Shown here piece after piece: positions 6,267 through 14,462 of a stretch of DNA of 19,778 nt (the first letter of the stretch is position 1; every line of letters begins with the position of its first letter). Source of the stretch: UBA10183 sp041653835. GTDB lineage: Bacteria > Omnitrophota > Gorgyraeia > Gorgyraeales > Gorgyraeaceae. Both the position numbers and the translations under genes were made by a program. The notes under the pieces were generated by a model that saw only the letters and a list, made by a program, of their open reading frames with translations, searched no databases and was not told the origin of the DNA. The stretch lies in the NCBI GenBank assembly GCA_041653835.1, contig JBAZEP010000032.1, forward strand, positions 1-19,778. Direction: 5' to 3'.

Positions 6267-7259
6267 TTATTTTTTCATCCACGGCATCATCTCTCTCAGC
6301 TTCCTGCCTACCGCCTCGATCTGATGTTCATCGCCTTGTTTAAGGAGCTTATTGAAATTCGGCCTGCCTGCCTCATTTTCCCTGATCCATTCCCTGGCGA
6401 ATCTGCCTTTCTGGATCTCTTTCAATATCTTTTTCATCTCTTTCCTTGTTCTCTCAGTAACAACCCTTGGACCGCGGGACAAATCTCCGTAACACGCGGT
6501 ATTGGAAACTTTTCTTCTCATGCCGGAAATACCTGTTTCCTGGATAAGGTCTGTTATCAACTTTAACTCATGCAGCACTTCGAAATACGCTATCTCAGGC
6601 TGATACCCGGCTTCGACCAATGTGTCGAAACCCGCTTTTATCAACTCGCTCACGCCGCCGCAAAGAACAGCCTGTTCCCCGAAAAGGTCTGTCTCTGTCT
6701 CTTCTTTAAAGGTCGTCTCAATAACGCCTGCCTTTGCCGCGCCCAGGGCCTTGGCATAAGCCAGCGCTAATTTCATGGCATTGCCCGTAGCGTCCTGGTG
6801 TATTGCGACCAAACAAGGAACGCCCTTGCCTTCTTCGTACATTTTTCTCACAAGCGCGCCCGGGCCTTTTGGCGCTACCATGAACACATCTATGGTCTTC
6901 GAAGGCTTTATCTGTTTAAAATGTATATTGAAGCCGTGAGAAAAGCATAACGCCTTTCCTTTTTTAAGGTTCGGCTTTATATATTCTTTATATACCTGCG
7001 CCTGGACATGGTCCTGCGTAAGTATCTGTATTATGTCCCCGAGTTTAGCGGCTTCAGCGACCGATACAGGCTTAAACCCGTCCTGTACAGCGAGTTTATA
7101 ATTCTCGGTCCCTTCGAGCTCGCTTACAACCACTTCCACCCCGCTATCGCGCAGATTCAACGCTTGTCCCCTGCCCTGGATACCATATCCTATGATAGCC
7201 ACTTTCTTGCCTTTAAGGATGTTCAAGTCGGCATCCTTTTCATAATAAATCTTCAACAT
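6267..7259 (-). CDS. ilvC: Ketol-acid reductoisomerase, class I, with acidic cofactor loop
   Basis: Isomerises and reduces acetolactate and acetohydroxybutyrate. From the ATG at 7259 the product is 330 residues, normal for the short class I form. It shows GYGIQGRGQA (24-33), His108 in FSHGFNIHF, MVAPKGPGALVR, metal ligands Asp191, Glu195, Glu227 and Glu231, and substrate Ser252. The cofactor loop reads VVVSELEGTENYK (43-55). Where NADPH enzymes commonly have an Arg and two Ser residues (for example GLRPGSKSW), this one has Leu48, Thr51 and Asn53, with Glu47, Glu49 and Glu52. The motif SNTACYGD has Cys256 where Glu is usual. I chose the ATG because GGGAGG (7270-7265) is 5 bases from it. A GTG one codon earlier is also possible but too close. 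Confidence 0.95.
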   Translation of the reverse strand: MLKIYYEKDADLNILKGKKVAIIGYGIQGRGQALNLRDSGVEVVVSELEGTENYKLAVQDGFKPVSVAEAAKLGDIIQILTQDHVQAQVYKEYIKPNLKKGKALCFSHGFNIHFKQIKPSKTIDVFMVAPKGPGALVRKMYEEGKGVPCLVAIHQDATGNAMKLALAYAKALGAAKAGVIETTFKEETETDLFGEQAVLCGGVSELIKAGFDTLVEAGYQPEIAYFEVLHELKLITDLIQETGISGMRRKVSNTACYGDLSRGPRVVTERTRKEMKKILKEIQKGRFAREWIRENEAGRPNFNKLLKQGDEHQIEAVGRKLREMMPWMKK

Positions 7260-7285
7260 CACAGCCTCCCTTTTTTAGCTATTGT

Positions 7286-7762
7286 TTAATCCTTCGATAT
7301 CGCGATGCGGCCGCTCCTGACCAGTTCTTTTACGCCAAACTGTTTCAGGCTGTCCAGTAATTCCCTGATCTCGTCCTGGTCTCCCATTATCTCTATAATA
7401 GCGGAGCCGCTTGAACGCTGTACCGCTTTGGCGCACGTATTGTCCAATGCCGCGTCTAACCTGGTTTTGTCTTTGGCGGAATAACTTATCTTCGCGAGCA
7501 CAAGTTCCCTTTCGACATGGCCTTTCTTGGTAAAGTCGGTAACGATAATAACATCTATCAGCTTATTGAGCTGTTTCTTTATCTGCTCGAGTATCTTCTC
7601 GTCCTCCGCGTCCACCACCATTGTCATGGAGGAGACGGTCGGGTCAAGTGTCTCGGATACAGCCAGCGACGCTATATTATAGCCGCGCGCGCTGAATAAA
7701 CCCGCTATGCGCGCGAGCACCCCGAATTTATTTTCGACTAACACGGAGATCGTATGTCTCAT
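7286..7762 (-). CDS. ilvN: Acetolactate synthase, small regulatory subunit
   Basis: Regulatory partner of IlvB that activates the catalytic subunit and confers valine feedback inhibition. The 158-residue protein has the typical two-domain plan. An N-terminal ACT domain starts HTISVLVENKFGVLARIAGLFSARGYNI, with Gly14 and Asn29 at the usual effector site, and a C-terminal domain follows from about residue 80. The ATG (7762-7760) overlaps the ilvB stop codon by one base in a TAATG arrangement, implying translational coupling and balanced synthesis of the two subunits. ilvC starts 26 bases downstream. The symbol could equally be ilvH; family assignment is secure. Confidence 0.95.
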   Translation of the reverse strand: MRHTISVLVENKFGVLARIAGLFSARGYNIASLAVSETLDPTVSSMTMVVDAEDEKILEQIKKQLNKLIDVIIVTDFTKKGHVERELVLAKISYSAKDKTRLDAALDNTCAKAVQRSSGSAIIEIMGDQDEIRELLDSLKQFGVKELVRSGRIAISKD

Positions 7763-9435
7763 TAAGCCAACCCTTCTATCATGCGGTTCAATGCCTCGCC
7801 CGCGGGAACCATTGGAAACACGTTCTCTTCTTCCTCAACCTTGAAATCGATCAATACGGTATTATCTATGGATATCGCCTTTTCGATCGCCTTGCGGACA
7901 TCCTCTTTTTTAGTGACGCGTATGCCGGCCGCGCCGTAACTCTCCGCGAGCTTGACGAAGTCAGGATTATGAAGACAGGTGTAGGAATACCTCTTTTTAT
8001 AAAATAATTCCTGCCACTGCCTGACCATGCCTAAATAGCCGTTATTGAGTATGGCGACCTTGACATTGATCTTATTGCAGACGCATGTGGCAAGTTCCTG
8101 TATATTCATCTGTATCGAACCGTCCCCGGCTATATCGAAAACTACTTTATCCGGCATGCCTATTTTCGCGCCCATTGCCGCGGGCAGGCCGAATCCCATA
8201 GTGCCGAGCCCGCCCGAAGAAATAAAAGTGCGGGGATAATTATACTTATACCACTGGGCAGCCCACATCTGGTTCTGGCCGACCTCTGTGGTAATAATAG
8301 CGCTGCCTTTGGTAATGTCGTCAATCTGTTCTATGACGTACTGAGGCTTTATTATATCTTTTTTATCCTGGTACTTAAGAGGATATTTCTTTTTCCACTG
8401 GCTGATGGCCTTAAGCCACTCCGAGGTATCAGGAACTTTGGTTATATCTTCCAGCAATTGGCCTAAAATATTTTTCGCGTCGCCCACGATAGGTATGTCC
8501 ACCTTTACGTTCTTGCTGATAGAGGTAGGGTCGATATCGATATGTATTATCTTGGCGTAAGGCGCGAACTTATCGAGCCTGCCCGTAACCCTGTCGTCGA
8601 AACGCGCGCCCACCGCTATAATAAGGTCCGCCTCCATCACGGCGTGATTGGCGTAAGCGGTCCCGTGCATGCCGAGCATACCCAGGGAAAGCTTATGCGT
8701 ATCAGGGAAACAGCCTATGCCCATCAATGTCCATGTGATAGGCGCGTTGAGTTTTTCAACCAACTTTTTCAATTCATAGTGGGCGCCTGAGGTAATGACG
8801 CCTCCACCCGCGTAGATAAGAGGGTTTTTAGACGAAGCTATAAGCTTAGCCGCTCTTTTGATCTGGCCGGGATGGCCGAACAGGACAGGCTTATAACTCC
8901 TTATATCCACTTCTTCGGGCCATATAAATTCCGTTTCCTGCTGCTGCATATCCGAAGGGATATCTATCAAAACCGGTCCGGGCCGGCCGGTTGAAGCGAT
9001 GTAAAACGCCTCCCGGATGGTCTGGGCCAGCTGTTTGACGTCTTTGACTAAATAATTATGCTTTGTTATTGAGCGGGTAACGCCTGTAATATCAGCTTCC
9101 TGGAACGCGTCATTTCCTATAAGAAAAGACTTTACCTGGCCCGTGATCGCTACCATCGGGATAGAGTCCATATACGCGTTGGCTATGCCGGTAACAAGGT
9201 TTGTCGCTCCCGGGCCTGACGTCGCGAGACACACGCCTACTTTGCCTGTGGCGCGGCTGTAGCCGTCAGCCGCGTGCGCCGCGCCCTGCTCATGCCTGGT
9301 CAATATGAACTTCATATCAGCGTCATATAAGGCATCGAATATGGGCAGGACCTGGCCGCCGGGGTAACCGAATATGACCTCAACGCCCTCTCTCTTCAGG
9401 GATTCTATTAATATTCTCGCGCCGTTCATTTTCAT
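7762..9435 (-). CDS. ilvB: Acetolactate synthase, large catalytic subunit
   Basis: Thiamine-diphosphate and FAD-dependent enzyme that condenses pyruvate with pyruvate or 2-ketobutyrate. It is 557 residues, normal for the family. The N-terminal domain has GYPGGQVLPIFDAL and catalytic Glu49 in RHEQGAAHAADGYSRATG. The FAD-binding middle domain contains GARFDDRVTG (276-285). The C-terminal domain has the thiamine-diphosphate motif from GDGS (437-440) to NN (464-465). The FQEAD and NGYLGMVRQWQ segments are typical of true acetolactate synthases as opposed to catabolic AlsS. The start ATG lies 3 bases after the ilvD stop. A second in-frame ATG two codons later is an alternative. It lies in the ilvD-ilvB-ilvN-ilvC-leuA series. 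Confidence 0.97.
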   Translation of the reverse strand: MKMNGARILIESLKREGVEVIFGYPGGQVLPIFDALYDADMKFILTRHEQGAAHAADGYSRATGKVGVCLATSGPGATNLVTGIANAYMDSIPMVAITGQVKSFLIGNDAFQEADITGVTRSITKHNYLVKDVKQLAQTIREAFYIASTGRPGPVLIDIPSDMQQQETEFIWPEEVDIRSYKPVLFGHPGQIKRAAKLIASSKNPLIYAGGGVITSGAHYELKKLVEKLNAPITWTLMGIGCFPDTHKLSLGMLGMHGTAYANHAVMEADLIIAVGARFDDRVTGRLDKFAPYAKIIHIDIDPTSISKNVKVDIPIVGDAKNILGQLLEDITKVPDTSEWLKAISQWKKKYPLKYQDKKDIIKPQYVIEQIDDITKGSAIITTEVGQNQMWAAQWYKYNYPRTFISSGGLGTMGFGLPAAMGAKIGMPDKVVFDIAGDGSIQMNIQELATCVCNKINVKVAILNNGYLGMVRQWQELFYKKRYSYTCLHNPDFVKLAESYGAAGIRVTKKEDVRKAIEKAISIDNTVLIDFKVEEEENVFPMVPAGEALNRMIEGLA

Positions 9436-9438
9436 AAT

Positions 9439-11091
9439 TTATTCCAACACCGCGCCTTTGGAGGCTGATGATACCATCTTTGCGTACCGTGAAAGCCAGC
9501 CGCTTCCCGCCTTTGGCTTCGGGGCTCTCCATTTTTTAAGACGCTTTTCTATCTCGGAGGCGGACAGATCCACTTCTATCCGCCTCTGTTTTATATCTAT
9601 TGTGATCACGTCGTTATTCCTGAGCGCGGCTATGGGCCCGCCTTTACTCGCCTCCGGAGCCACATGGCCTATGCATGGGCCTCTTGTGCCGCCTGAAAAC
9701 CTGCCGTCCGTAACAAGCGCCACATCATTGGCTAAACCCATACCTACGATAGCGGACGTAGGAGAAAGCATCTCTCTCATGCCCGGGCCGCCTGAAGGGC
9801 CTTCATACCTGATAACGACTATATCGCCTTTCTTGATCTTCCCTCCAAGGATAGCGCTCATGGATTCTTCTTCGGAATCGAATACCTTTGCCGCGCCTTT
9901 GAAAAACATCGCGTCTTCACTTACCGCGCCCTGTTTCACAACGCACCCTTCGGGGGCGATATTGCCTTTCAATACAGCGATGCCTCCCTCTATTTTATAA
10001 GGATTATCAAGGGGCCTGATGACTTCTTCGTCGGTAACCTTACTGAACCTAGCTATCTCCTTTATCGAAAAGCCGCTGACAGTGGGATTGTCGTTTAATT
10101 TTGTCTCAAGCATTTTTAAAACACCGGGCACTCCTCCCGCCGCCTCAAGGTCTTCCATGAAATATTCTCCGCCCGGCCTTAGATCCGATATCTTGGGTAT
10201 AAACCTGCTTATCTTGTCGAATACCTCGATGGGAAGGGATATCCCGGCGTCCCTGGCAATAGCAGGCAGGTGTAAAGCCGTATTGGTAGATCCTCCCAGC
10301 GCCATGTCCACCATTATTGCGTTAAGGAACGCTTTTTTATTCATTATGGATCTCGGTTTTATATTTTTCGAAACAAGTTCGACTATGCGCCTGCCGCTCT
10401 CAAAAGCGATCCTCGCTTTTTTGCTGGATACGGCAAGGGCGGAACCGCACCCTATCAGCGACATCCCCATTGCCTCGGTAAGGCAGCTCATTGTATTGGC
10501 TGTGAAAAGCCCCTGGCACGAACCAGCGCCCGGGCAGGCGTTCATCTCAAGTTCATCCATATCCTCTTTTGATATCTCGCCTTTTTTGAACTTGCCCACT
10601 GCCTCGAACGTATCCCTCACGAGATCCAGCCTGCGGCCTTTATAACGGCCTGTCAGCATAGGGCCGGCGGTAACAACAATAGTAGGCACATTAATTCTGG
10701 CGCACGCCATCAGCATACCAGGGGTAATCTTGTCGCAATTGGTCAGGAGCACGAGCCCGTCAAGAGAATACGCGCTCGAGATCGTCTCGACCATATCCGC
10801 TATCAGCTCCCTTGACGCGAGCGAATATCTCATGCCCGCGTGGCCCATCGCGATGCCGTCGCATATGCCCGGTATCCCGAAAACAAAAGGCCTTCCTCCT
10901 CCCGCGTAAACACCATTCTCGACGGCTCTCTCCAGGGACCGCATATGCATATGGCCCGGTATAAGATCCGTAAAGCTGGACGCTATGCCTATAAAAGGCT
11001 TTTTCATATCCGAACAGCACACGCCTGTCGCGTATAAAAGAGCCCTGTTGCCCGCCTTGGAAATGCCTTTTCTGATTATGTCGCTTCTCAT
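9439..11091 (-). CDS. ilvD: Dihydroxy-acid dehydratase
   Basis: Iron-sulfur enzyme that dehydrates 2,3-dihydroxy acids to 2-keto acids, the last shared step of valine and isoleucine synthesis. The 550-residue protein has NCDKITPGM (118-126), with ligand Cys119 and the conserved Asp-Lys, then CPGAGSCQGLFTANTM (186-201) with Cys192. GGSTNTALHLPAIA and PSGGPGMREMLSPTSAI follow, and it ends YAKMVSSASKGAVLE. At 45-47 it has PGH where [2Fe-2S] members carry PCN with a third Cys ligand. The well-known E. coli enzyme also has PGH, so a [4Fe-4S] cluster is plausible but not proven. The start is supported by AAAGGAT 5 bases upstream, overlapping the end of the isomerase gene before it. Confidence 0.96.
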   Translation of the reverse strand: MRSDIIRKGISKAGNRALLYATGVCCSDMKKPFIGIASSFTDLIPGHMHMRSLERAVENGVYAGGGRPFVFGIPGICDGIAMGHAGMRYSLASRELIADMVETISSAYSLDGLVLLTNCDKITPGMLMACARINVPTIVVTAGPMLTGRYKGRRLDLVRDTFEAVGKFKKGEISKEDMDELEMNACPGAGSCQGLFTANTMSCLTEAMGMSLIGCGSALAVSSKKARIAFESGRRIVELVSKNIKPRSIMNKKAFLNAIMVDMALGGSTNTALHLPAIARDAGISLPIEVFDKISRFIPKISDLRPGGEYFMEDLEAAGGVPGVLKMLETKLNDNPTVSGFSIKEIARFSKVTDEEVIRPLDNPYKIEGGIAVLKGNIAPEGCVVKQGAVSEDAMFFKGAAKVFDSEEESMSAILGGKIKKGDIVVIRYEGPSGGPGMREMLSPTSAIVGMGLANDVALVTDGRFSGGTRGPCIGHVAPEASKGGPIAALRNNDVITIDIKQRRIEVDLSASEIEKRLKKWRAPKPKAGSGWLSRYAKMVSSASKGAVLE

Positions 11092-11099
11092 GGTATCCT

Positions 11100-12077
11100 T
11101 TATAATAAAATTTCTATCTTCGCGTTTTTCTTCAGTGTTTCCACGGTATTCGCAACCTCCGCCCGTTTTTTCTTATCTATCAGGAACCTTTCTATATCCT
11201 TGGAAACCTCTTCGTATGTCAGCGTATGCGCGGCTTTCTTGTCTATTGTCTTTATTATATGGTAACCGAACTGTGTTTCCACTACCGGGCTTATCTGCCC
11301 TTTTTCCAGCCCGAATGCCGCGTCTTCGAAAGGCTTTACCATATCGCCTCTTTTGAAATACCCCAGGTCACCGCCGTTAGCGGCTGAGCCGTCTTCCGAA
11401 TTTTCTTTAGCCAGCTTATCGAAATCTTCGCCTGATATTGCCTTGGCTCTTAGTGCTTCTATTTTCTCTTTCGCTTTCTGCTTCTCTTCATCCGTAGCCT
11501 TGTCAGCCGTCTTTATGAGTATGTGGCTCGCCCTCGCTTCTTCGGGGACGTTCAATTTATCCTTATTGGTCTCATACTCCTGTTTCTTTTCCTCTTCTGT
11601 TACCGGAGCTAATTTGGAAAATACCTCTTTTTCAAGATAGGCGTTTATATAGGTGCCTTTCTTAACATCTTCCTTGAGGTCTTTCAGCTGGATATTCCTC
11701 TCCTTCAGGATCTTCTGGAATTCTTGTTCCGAGCCAAAGCCTTTTTTAATGTTCTCCAATTGGATATCCACATCCTTGGACAGATTGCCGAGGCCGGCCT
11801 TCTGGCTCGCCTGATACAGTAATTCCGCGGATACCAGTTCATTAAGAATATCTTTTTTCAATTTGTCTTTATCCTCGTCTTTTACAGTGACCCCGAACAT
11901 CTTCTGGTTTTCCACATAATTATTTACAGCGGCATCCAGGGTGGCCGCCTTAATGCCGCTTCCATTGACCTTTGCCGCGAGATCGCTCTTTTTGGAAGCC
12001 GCGTCCGAAGAGGCCGTGAAAGATAACGCTAACGCCGCAACTATCCCTGCCGCAAACCAAATATTCCTGATACGCAT
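11100..12077 (-). CDS. Secreted PpiC-type (parvulin) peptidyl-prolyl cis-trans isomerase
   Basis: A periplasmic folding catalyst or chaperone of the SurA/PrsA/PpiD type. The 325-residue protein has a Sec signal peptide, MRIRNIWFAAGIVAALALSFTASSDA (1-26), with no lipobox Cys. A helical chaperone-like region follows (about 30-170). A parvulin domain (about 180-279) contains RASHILIK, EDFDKLAKENSEDGSAANGGDLGYF and TQFGYHIIK. One parvulin domain and no lipid anchor distinguish it from SurA (two domains) and from PrsA lipoproteins. The ATG has a good ribosome-binding site, GGGAGAAG, in its leader. It is the first gene after the 12147-12175 promoter, only 8 bases before ilvD, so a protein-folding gene heads a branched-chain amino-acid operon. 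Confidence 0.93.
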   Translation of the reverse strand: MRIRNIWFAAGIVAALALSFTASSDAASKKSDLAAKVNGSGIKAATLDAAVNNYVENQKMFGVTVKDEDKDKLKKDILNELVSAELLYQASQKAGLGNLSKDVDIQLENIKKGFGSEQEFQKILKERNIQLKDLKEDVKKGTYINAYLEKEVFSKLAPVTEEEKKQEYETNKDKLNVPEEARASHILIKTADKATDEEKQKAKEKIEALRAKAISGEDFDKLAKENSEDGSAANGGDLGYFKRGDMVKPFEDAAFGLEKGQISPVVETQFGYHIIKTIDKKAAHTLTYEEVSKDIERFLIDKKKRAEVANTVETLKKNAKIEILL

Positions 12078-12098
12078 AACTTCTCCCTTCCTTTAATT

Positions 12099-12112
12099 AG
12101 CGGATATCCGCT
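12099..12112. promoter_or_regulatory. 14-bp perfect palindrome in the leader of the PpiC-ilv operon
   Basis: AGCGGATATCCGCT is its own complement. It lies between the predicted transcription start (about 12140) and the start codon at 12077, just before the ribosome-binding site. It could be a repressor site, or as RNA a short hairpin with an ATAT loop. It may also be chance. A second 12-bp palindrome, AATCATATGATT (12139-12150), overlaps the -10 box. Confidence 0.4.
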
Positions 12113-12146
12113 CGTTCATCAAAACTCTTTAAGCCGTAATCATATG

Positions 12147-12175
12147 ATTATCGCACTTTGGGGAATAAAATTCAA
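12147..12175 (-). promoter_or_regulatory. Sigma-70-like promoter for the PpiC-ilv-leuA-aro operon
   Basis: On the minus strand TTGAAT (12175-12170) is separated by exactly 17 bases from GATAAT (12152-12147). The -35 box matches four of six and the -10 box five of six consensus positions. It lies in the largest unit-internal gap (12078-12186), 11 bases past the greA stop, and would give a leader of about 60 bases. No terminator is visible after greA, so read-through from the upstream genes is also likely. Confidence 0.65.
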
Positions 12176-12186
12176 TAAAATTTTCA

Positions 12187-12660
12187 CTATCTGGAAATGC
12201 CCACTATTTTATATTTCAATACCCCCGCGGGCACTTTTATATTAGCTATATCCCCAACCTTGCACCCTAAGAGCGCTTTCCCCACCGGAGATGAGATGGA
12301 GATCCTGCCTCCCGCGTAATCAGCCTCATCCTCGGTTACCAGCGTATAATCCATTTCTTCCTTAGAGTCTATGTCCACCAGTTTCAGTTTCGCGCCGATA
12401 TATGCCTTGTCCGAGGGGATGTTCTCATTATCAAGGATCCTGGCTGTCAGGATCTTCTCTTCGAGTTCCCTTATCTTTTTTTCATTCAATAGCTGAGACT
12501 GTTTGGCGGAATCATATTCCGCGTTCTCGCTCAGATCCCCCAGCTGTCTCGCCTTTTCAAGGGCGGAAGCAATTTCCTTGCGCTTGACGGTTTTGAGTAT
12601 TTTTAACTCCTGTTTAAGCCTGTCGCACCCTTCCTGTGTCAAAAAAGTTCCTTCAGACAT
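12187..12660 (-). CDS. greA: Transcription elongation factor GreA
   Basis: Rescues backtracked RNA polymerase by stimulating transcript cleavage. At 157 residues it matches GreA. An N-terminal coiled coil (about 1-75) carries the acidic tip GDLSENAEYDSAK, whose Asp and Glu act in the polymerase channel. The C-terminal FKBP-like domain contains ISISSPVGKALLGCKVGD and ends KYKIVGISR. The tip sequence favours GreA over GreB. The leader GAGGGGGAAAT directly before the ATG contains a ribosome-binding site. The alr stop is 9 bases upstream, so it is probably cotranscribed with alr, tsaB and tsaE. Confidence 0.96.
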   Translation of the reverse strand: MSEGTFLTQEGCDRLKQELKILKTVKRKEIASALEKARQLGDLSENAEYDSAKQSQLLNEKKIRELEEKILTARILDNENIPSDKAYIGAKLKLVDIDSKEEMDYTLVTEDEADYAGGRISISSPVGKALLGCKVGDIANIKVPAGVLKYKIVGISR

Positions 12661-12669
12661 ATTTCCCCC

Positions 12670-13785
12670 TCATTTTTTATAGATCCTCGGGACGCGGCGC
12701 CCTATATTGCACAATACCTCGTACGGTATCGTATTGATAAGCCTTGCCAGCTCTTCAGCCCTTATTGTCTCATTACCCTGGCTGCCTATAAGTATGACCT
12801 CATCCCCGGCTTTTACGTTCTTCAAATGCCCTGTATCTATCATGCACATATCCATGCAGACCCTGCCGGCAATGGGACAGCGTTTCCCTTTTACCAGGAC
12901 CTCGGCTTTGTTCGAAAAATGCCTTGAATAACCGTCGCCGTAGCCTACAGGTATAGTGGCTATGGCAGTAGGTTTCCTGGTAACGTAGGTCATGCCGTAG
13001 CTTATACCGCGCCCCCCGGGTACGCGCTTCAGGTGCGTGATCTTTGTTTTTAAAGTAAGCGCGGGTTTTAAAAGTATGTTTTTCATCAGGCTTTCTTTCG
13101 GATATATGCCGTACATCATAAGACCGGGCCTTACCATATTCATGTGGCTGTCTTTAAAATCTATGAGGCCCATGCTGTTGGCGGTATGCTTCACCGGTAT
13201 GTGGATATTGTTGTCCTGTAATTCTTTTACAAGCCGCTTGAAGTCTTTTATCTGGTTATGAGTAAATACCATGTCCGCTTCCGCGTTCGGAAAATGCGTA
13301 AAAATCCCGTCCACTATGATATTTTCCAACCCGGCTATTTTTCTCACGAAACCCACGGCGTCCTCGTGCCAGAACCCGAGCCGGCCCATGCCTGTGTCTA
13401 TCTTTATGTGCACTTTTATTTTTTTGTTCCTGGACTTCCCGAGCCTCGAAAGCCTCCTGGGGATATCAATGTCCGAAACCGTCTGTATCGTATTGAACCT
13501 GATAACGCCGTCTATTTCTTCGGGCAGGATAGCGCCTACCACAAGTATGGGTTTTTTTATCCCGATCGCGCGCAGCGCGCCTGCCTCGTCAAGGGACGCC
13601 ACGCCGAAATAATCCACGTAATCGGTTATGGCCTTTGACACCTCTGACATGCCGTGGCCATAAGCGTCCGCCTTCACGACCCCGAGTATCATGGTGCCGT
13701 CCCCTACGATATGGCTCACTATCTCCAGGTTATGGCGGATAGCGCCAAGGTCTATTTCAGCTGATGTGGGCCTGTAGAATCTCAT
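12670..13785 (-). CDS. alr: Alanine racemase
   Basis: Pyridoxal-phosphate enzyme that makes D-alanine for peptidoglycan, so this cell builds a conventional wall precursor. The 371-residue protein has the cofactor lysine Lys38 in VVKADAYGHG. It has Lys128 and Arg135 in HIKIDTGMGR, positions that in the Geobacillus enzyme hold the carbamylated Lys and the Arg near it. Arg219 is in MVRPGLMMYG, and the catalytic Tyr263 is in GISYGMTYV. IPVGYGDGY and GRVCMDMCMID complete the family signature. The ATG overlaps the tsaB stop in an ATGA arrangement, indicating coupled translation. Confidence 0.96.
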   Translation of the reverse strand: MRFYRPTSAEIDLGAIRHNLEIVSHIVGDGTMILGVVKADAYGHGMSEVSKAITDYVDYFGVASLDEAGALRAIGIKKPILVVGAILPEEIDGVIRFNTIQTVSDIDIPRRLSRLGKSRNKKIKVHIKIDTGMGRLGFWHEDAVGFVRKIAGLENIIVDGIFTHFPNAEADMVFTHNQIKDFKRLVKELQDNNIHIPVKHTANSMGLIDFKDSHMNMVRPGLMMYGIYPKESLMKNILLKPALTLKTKITHLKRVPGGRGISYGMTYVTRKPTAIATIPVGYGDGYSRHFSNKAEVLVKGKRCPIAGRVCMDMCMIDTGHLKNVKAGDEVILIGSQGNETIRAEELARLINTIPYEVLCNIGRRVPRIYKK

Positions 13786-14462
13786 GTTTTTTTCACCTGA
13801 CAGTCTTCGGGATAAAGGTATAAAGGCTCAAGCTTATCCAGGCCCGGGCCTTTGGCCTTTTGTATTTTAGAAAAACCGAGCGTTATAAGATCCCCGGCAT
13901 TGGGATACCAGTATTTCTCTTCCAGGAATATCGCTTTCTTATTATCCCGGGATAACTGATCTTTGTAAAGCTGTAAGCCGTCCCCTAAAAAAACATGGGA
14001 ACCGGATTTCAATTTCTTTAGAAGTTTTTCCACAGGCAATATCAGGTAATCCGACGACCTTATTATTTTAGCGTCCTTTCTCCTGTAAACAGCCGCGTAA
14101 ACATTGCCTCTTTTCGCGTCTATTACAGGGACTATATCCCCGGCCGCGGCAGGGGCGTTACAAGCAATGGCGTCCAGGCTTGAGACGCCGATACAGGGCT
14201 TACCCAGGGCTATCCCGAAACCTTTTACGGCGCTCACCCCTATCCTGATACCGGTAAACGAGCCAGGGCCGATGCCTATTACAAAAGCGCCTATCTTATT
14301 TATCGCTACCCTGGTTTTTCCAAGGAGCGCTTTTATCCTCGGCACAAGTTCAGCTGCCTGCCTCCTATCCAGGAGATAAGATTCTTCTTTTATAATATCC
14401 GCGTCTTCGCTTAAGGCGATACTCAGGAATTTCGAACTCGTATCAATGCCTAAGATCTTCAA
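13782..14462 (-). CDS. tsaB: tRNA threonylcarbamoyladenosine biosynthesis protein TsaB
   Basis: Scaffold partner of TsaD in making the t6A37 modification of ANN-decoding tRNAs. The 226-residue protein starts MKILGIDTSSKFLSIALS, contains GIGPGSFTGIRIGVSAVKG (63-81) and SSLDAIA, and lacks the metal-binding HxxxH motif of TsaD, so TsaB is the right call. The start codon is TTG (14462-14460), preceded by AGAGGT with a 5-base spacer. This start lies inside the end of tsaE, a 20-base overlap, so the two genes are tightly coupled. tsaC and tsaD are not in the window. Confidence 0.93.
   Translation of the reverse strand: MKILGIDTSSKFLSIALSEDADIIKEESYLLDRRQAAELVPRIKALLGKTRVAINKIGAFVIGIGPGSFTGIRIGVSAVKGFGIALGKPCIGVSSLDAIACNAPAAAGDIVPVIDAKRGNVYAAVYRRKDAKIIRSSDYLILPVEKLLKKLKSGSHVFLGDGLQLYKDQLSRDNKKAIFLEEKYWYPNAGDLITLGFSKIQKAKGPGLDKLEPLYLYPEDCQVKKT

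Noticed and set aside
5601..6566. A 321-codon plus-strand open frame opposite leuA and ilvC
   Set aside because: It spans two clearly real minus-strand genes and the repeat between them. Its protein has no recognisable motif, so it is a shadow of their codon bias. The same applies to the other plus-strand frames right of 1934.
12113..12186. Riboswitch or T-box upstream of the PpiC-ilv operon
   Set aside because: The gap between greA and the next gene is 109 bases and contains only a promoter and two short palindromes. There is no T-box sequence or aptamer-like conserved core.
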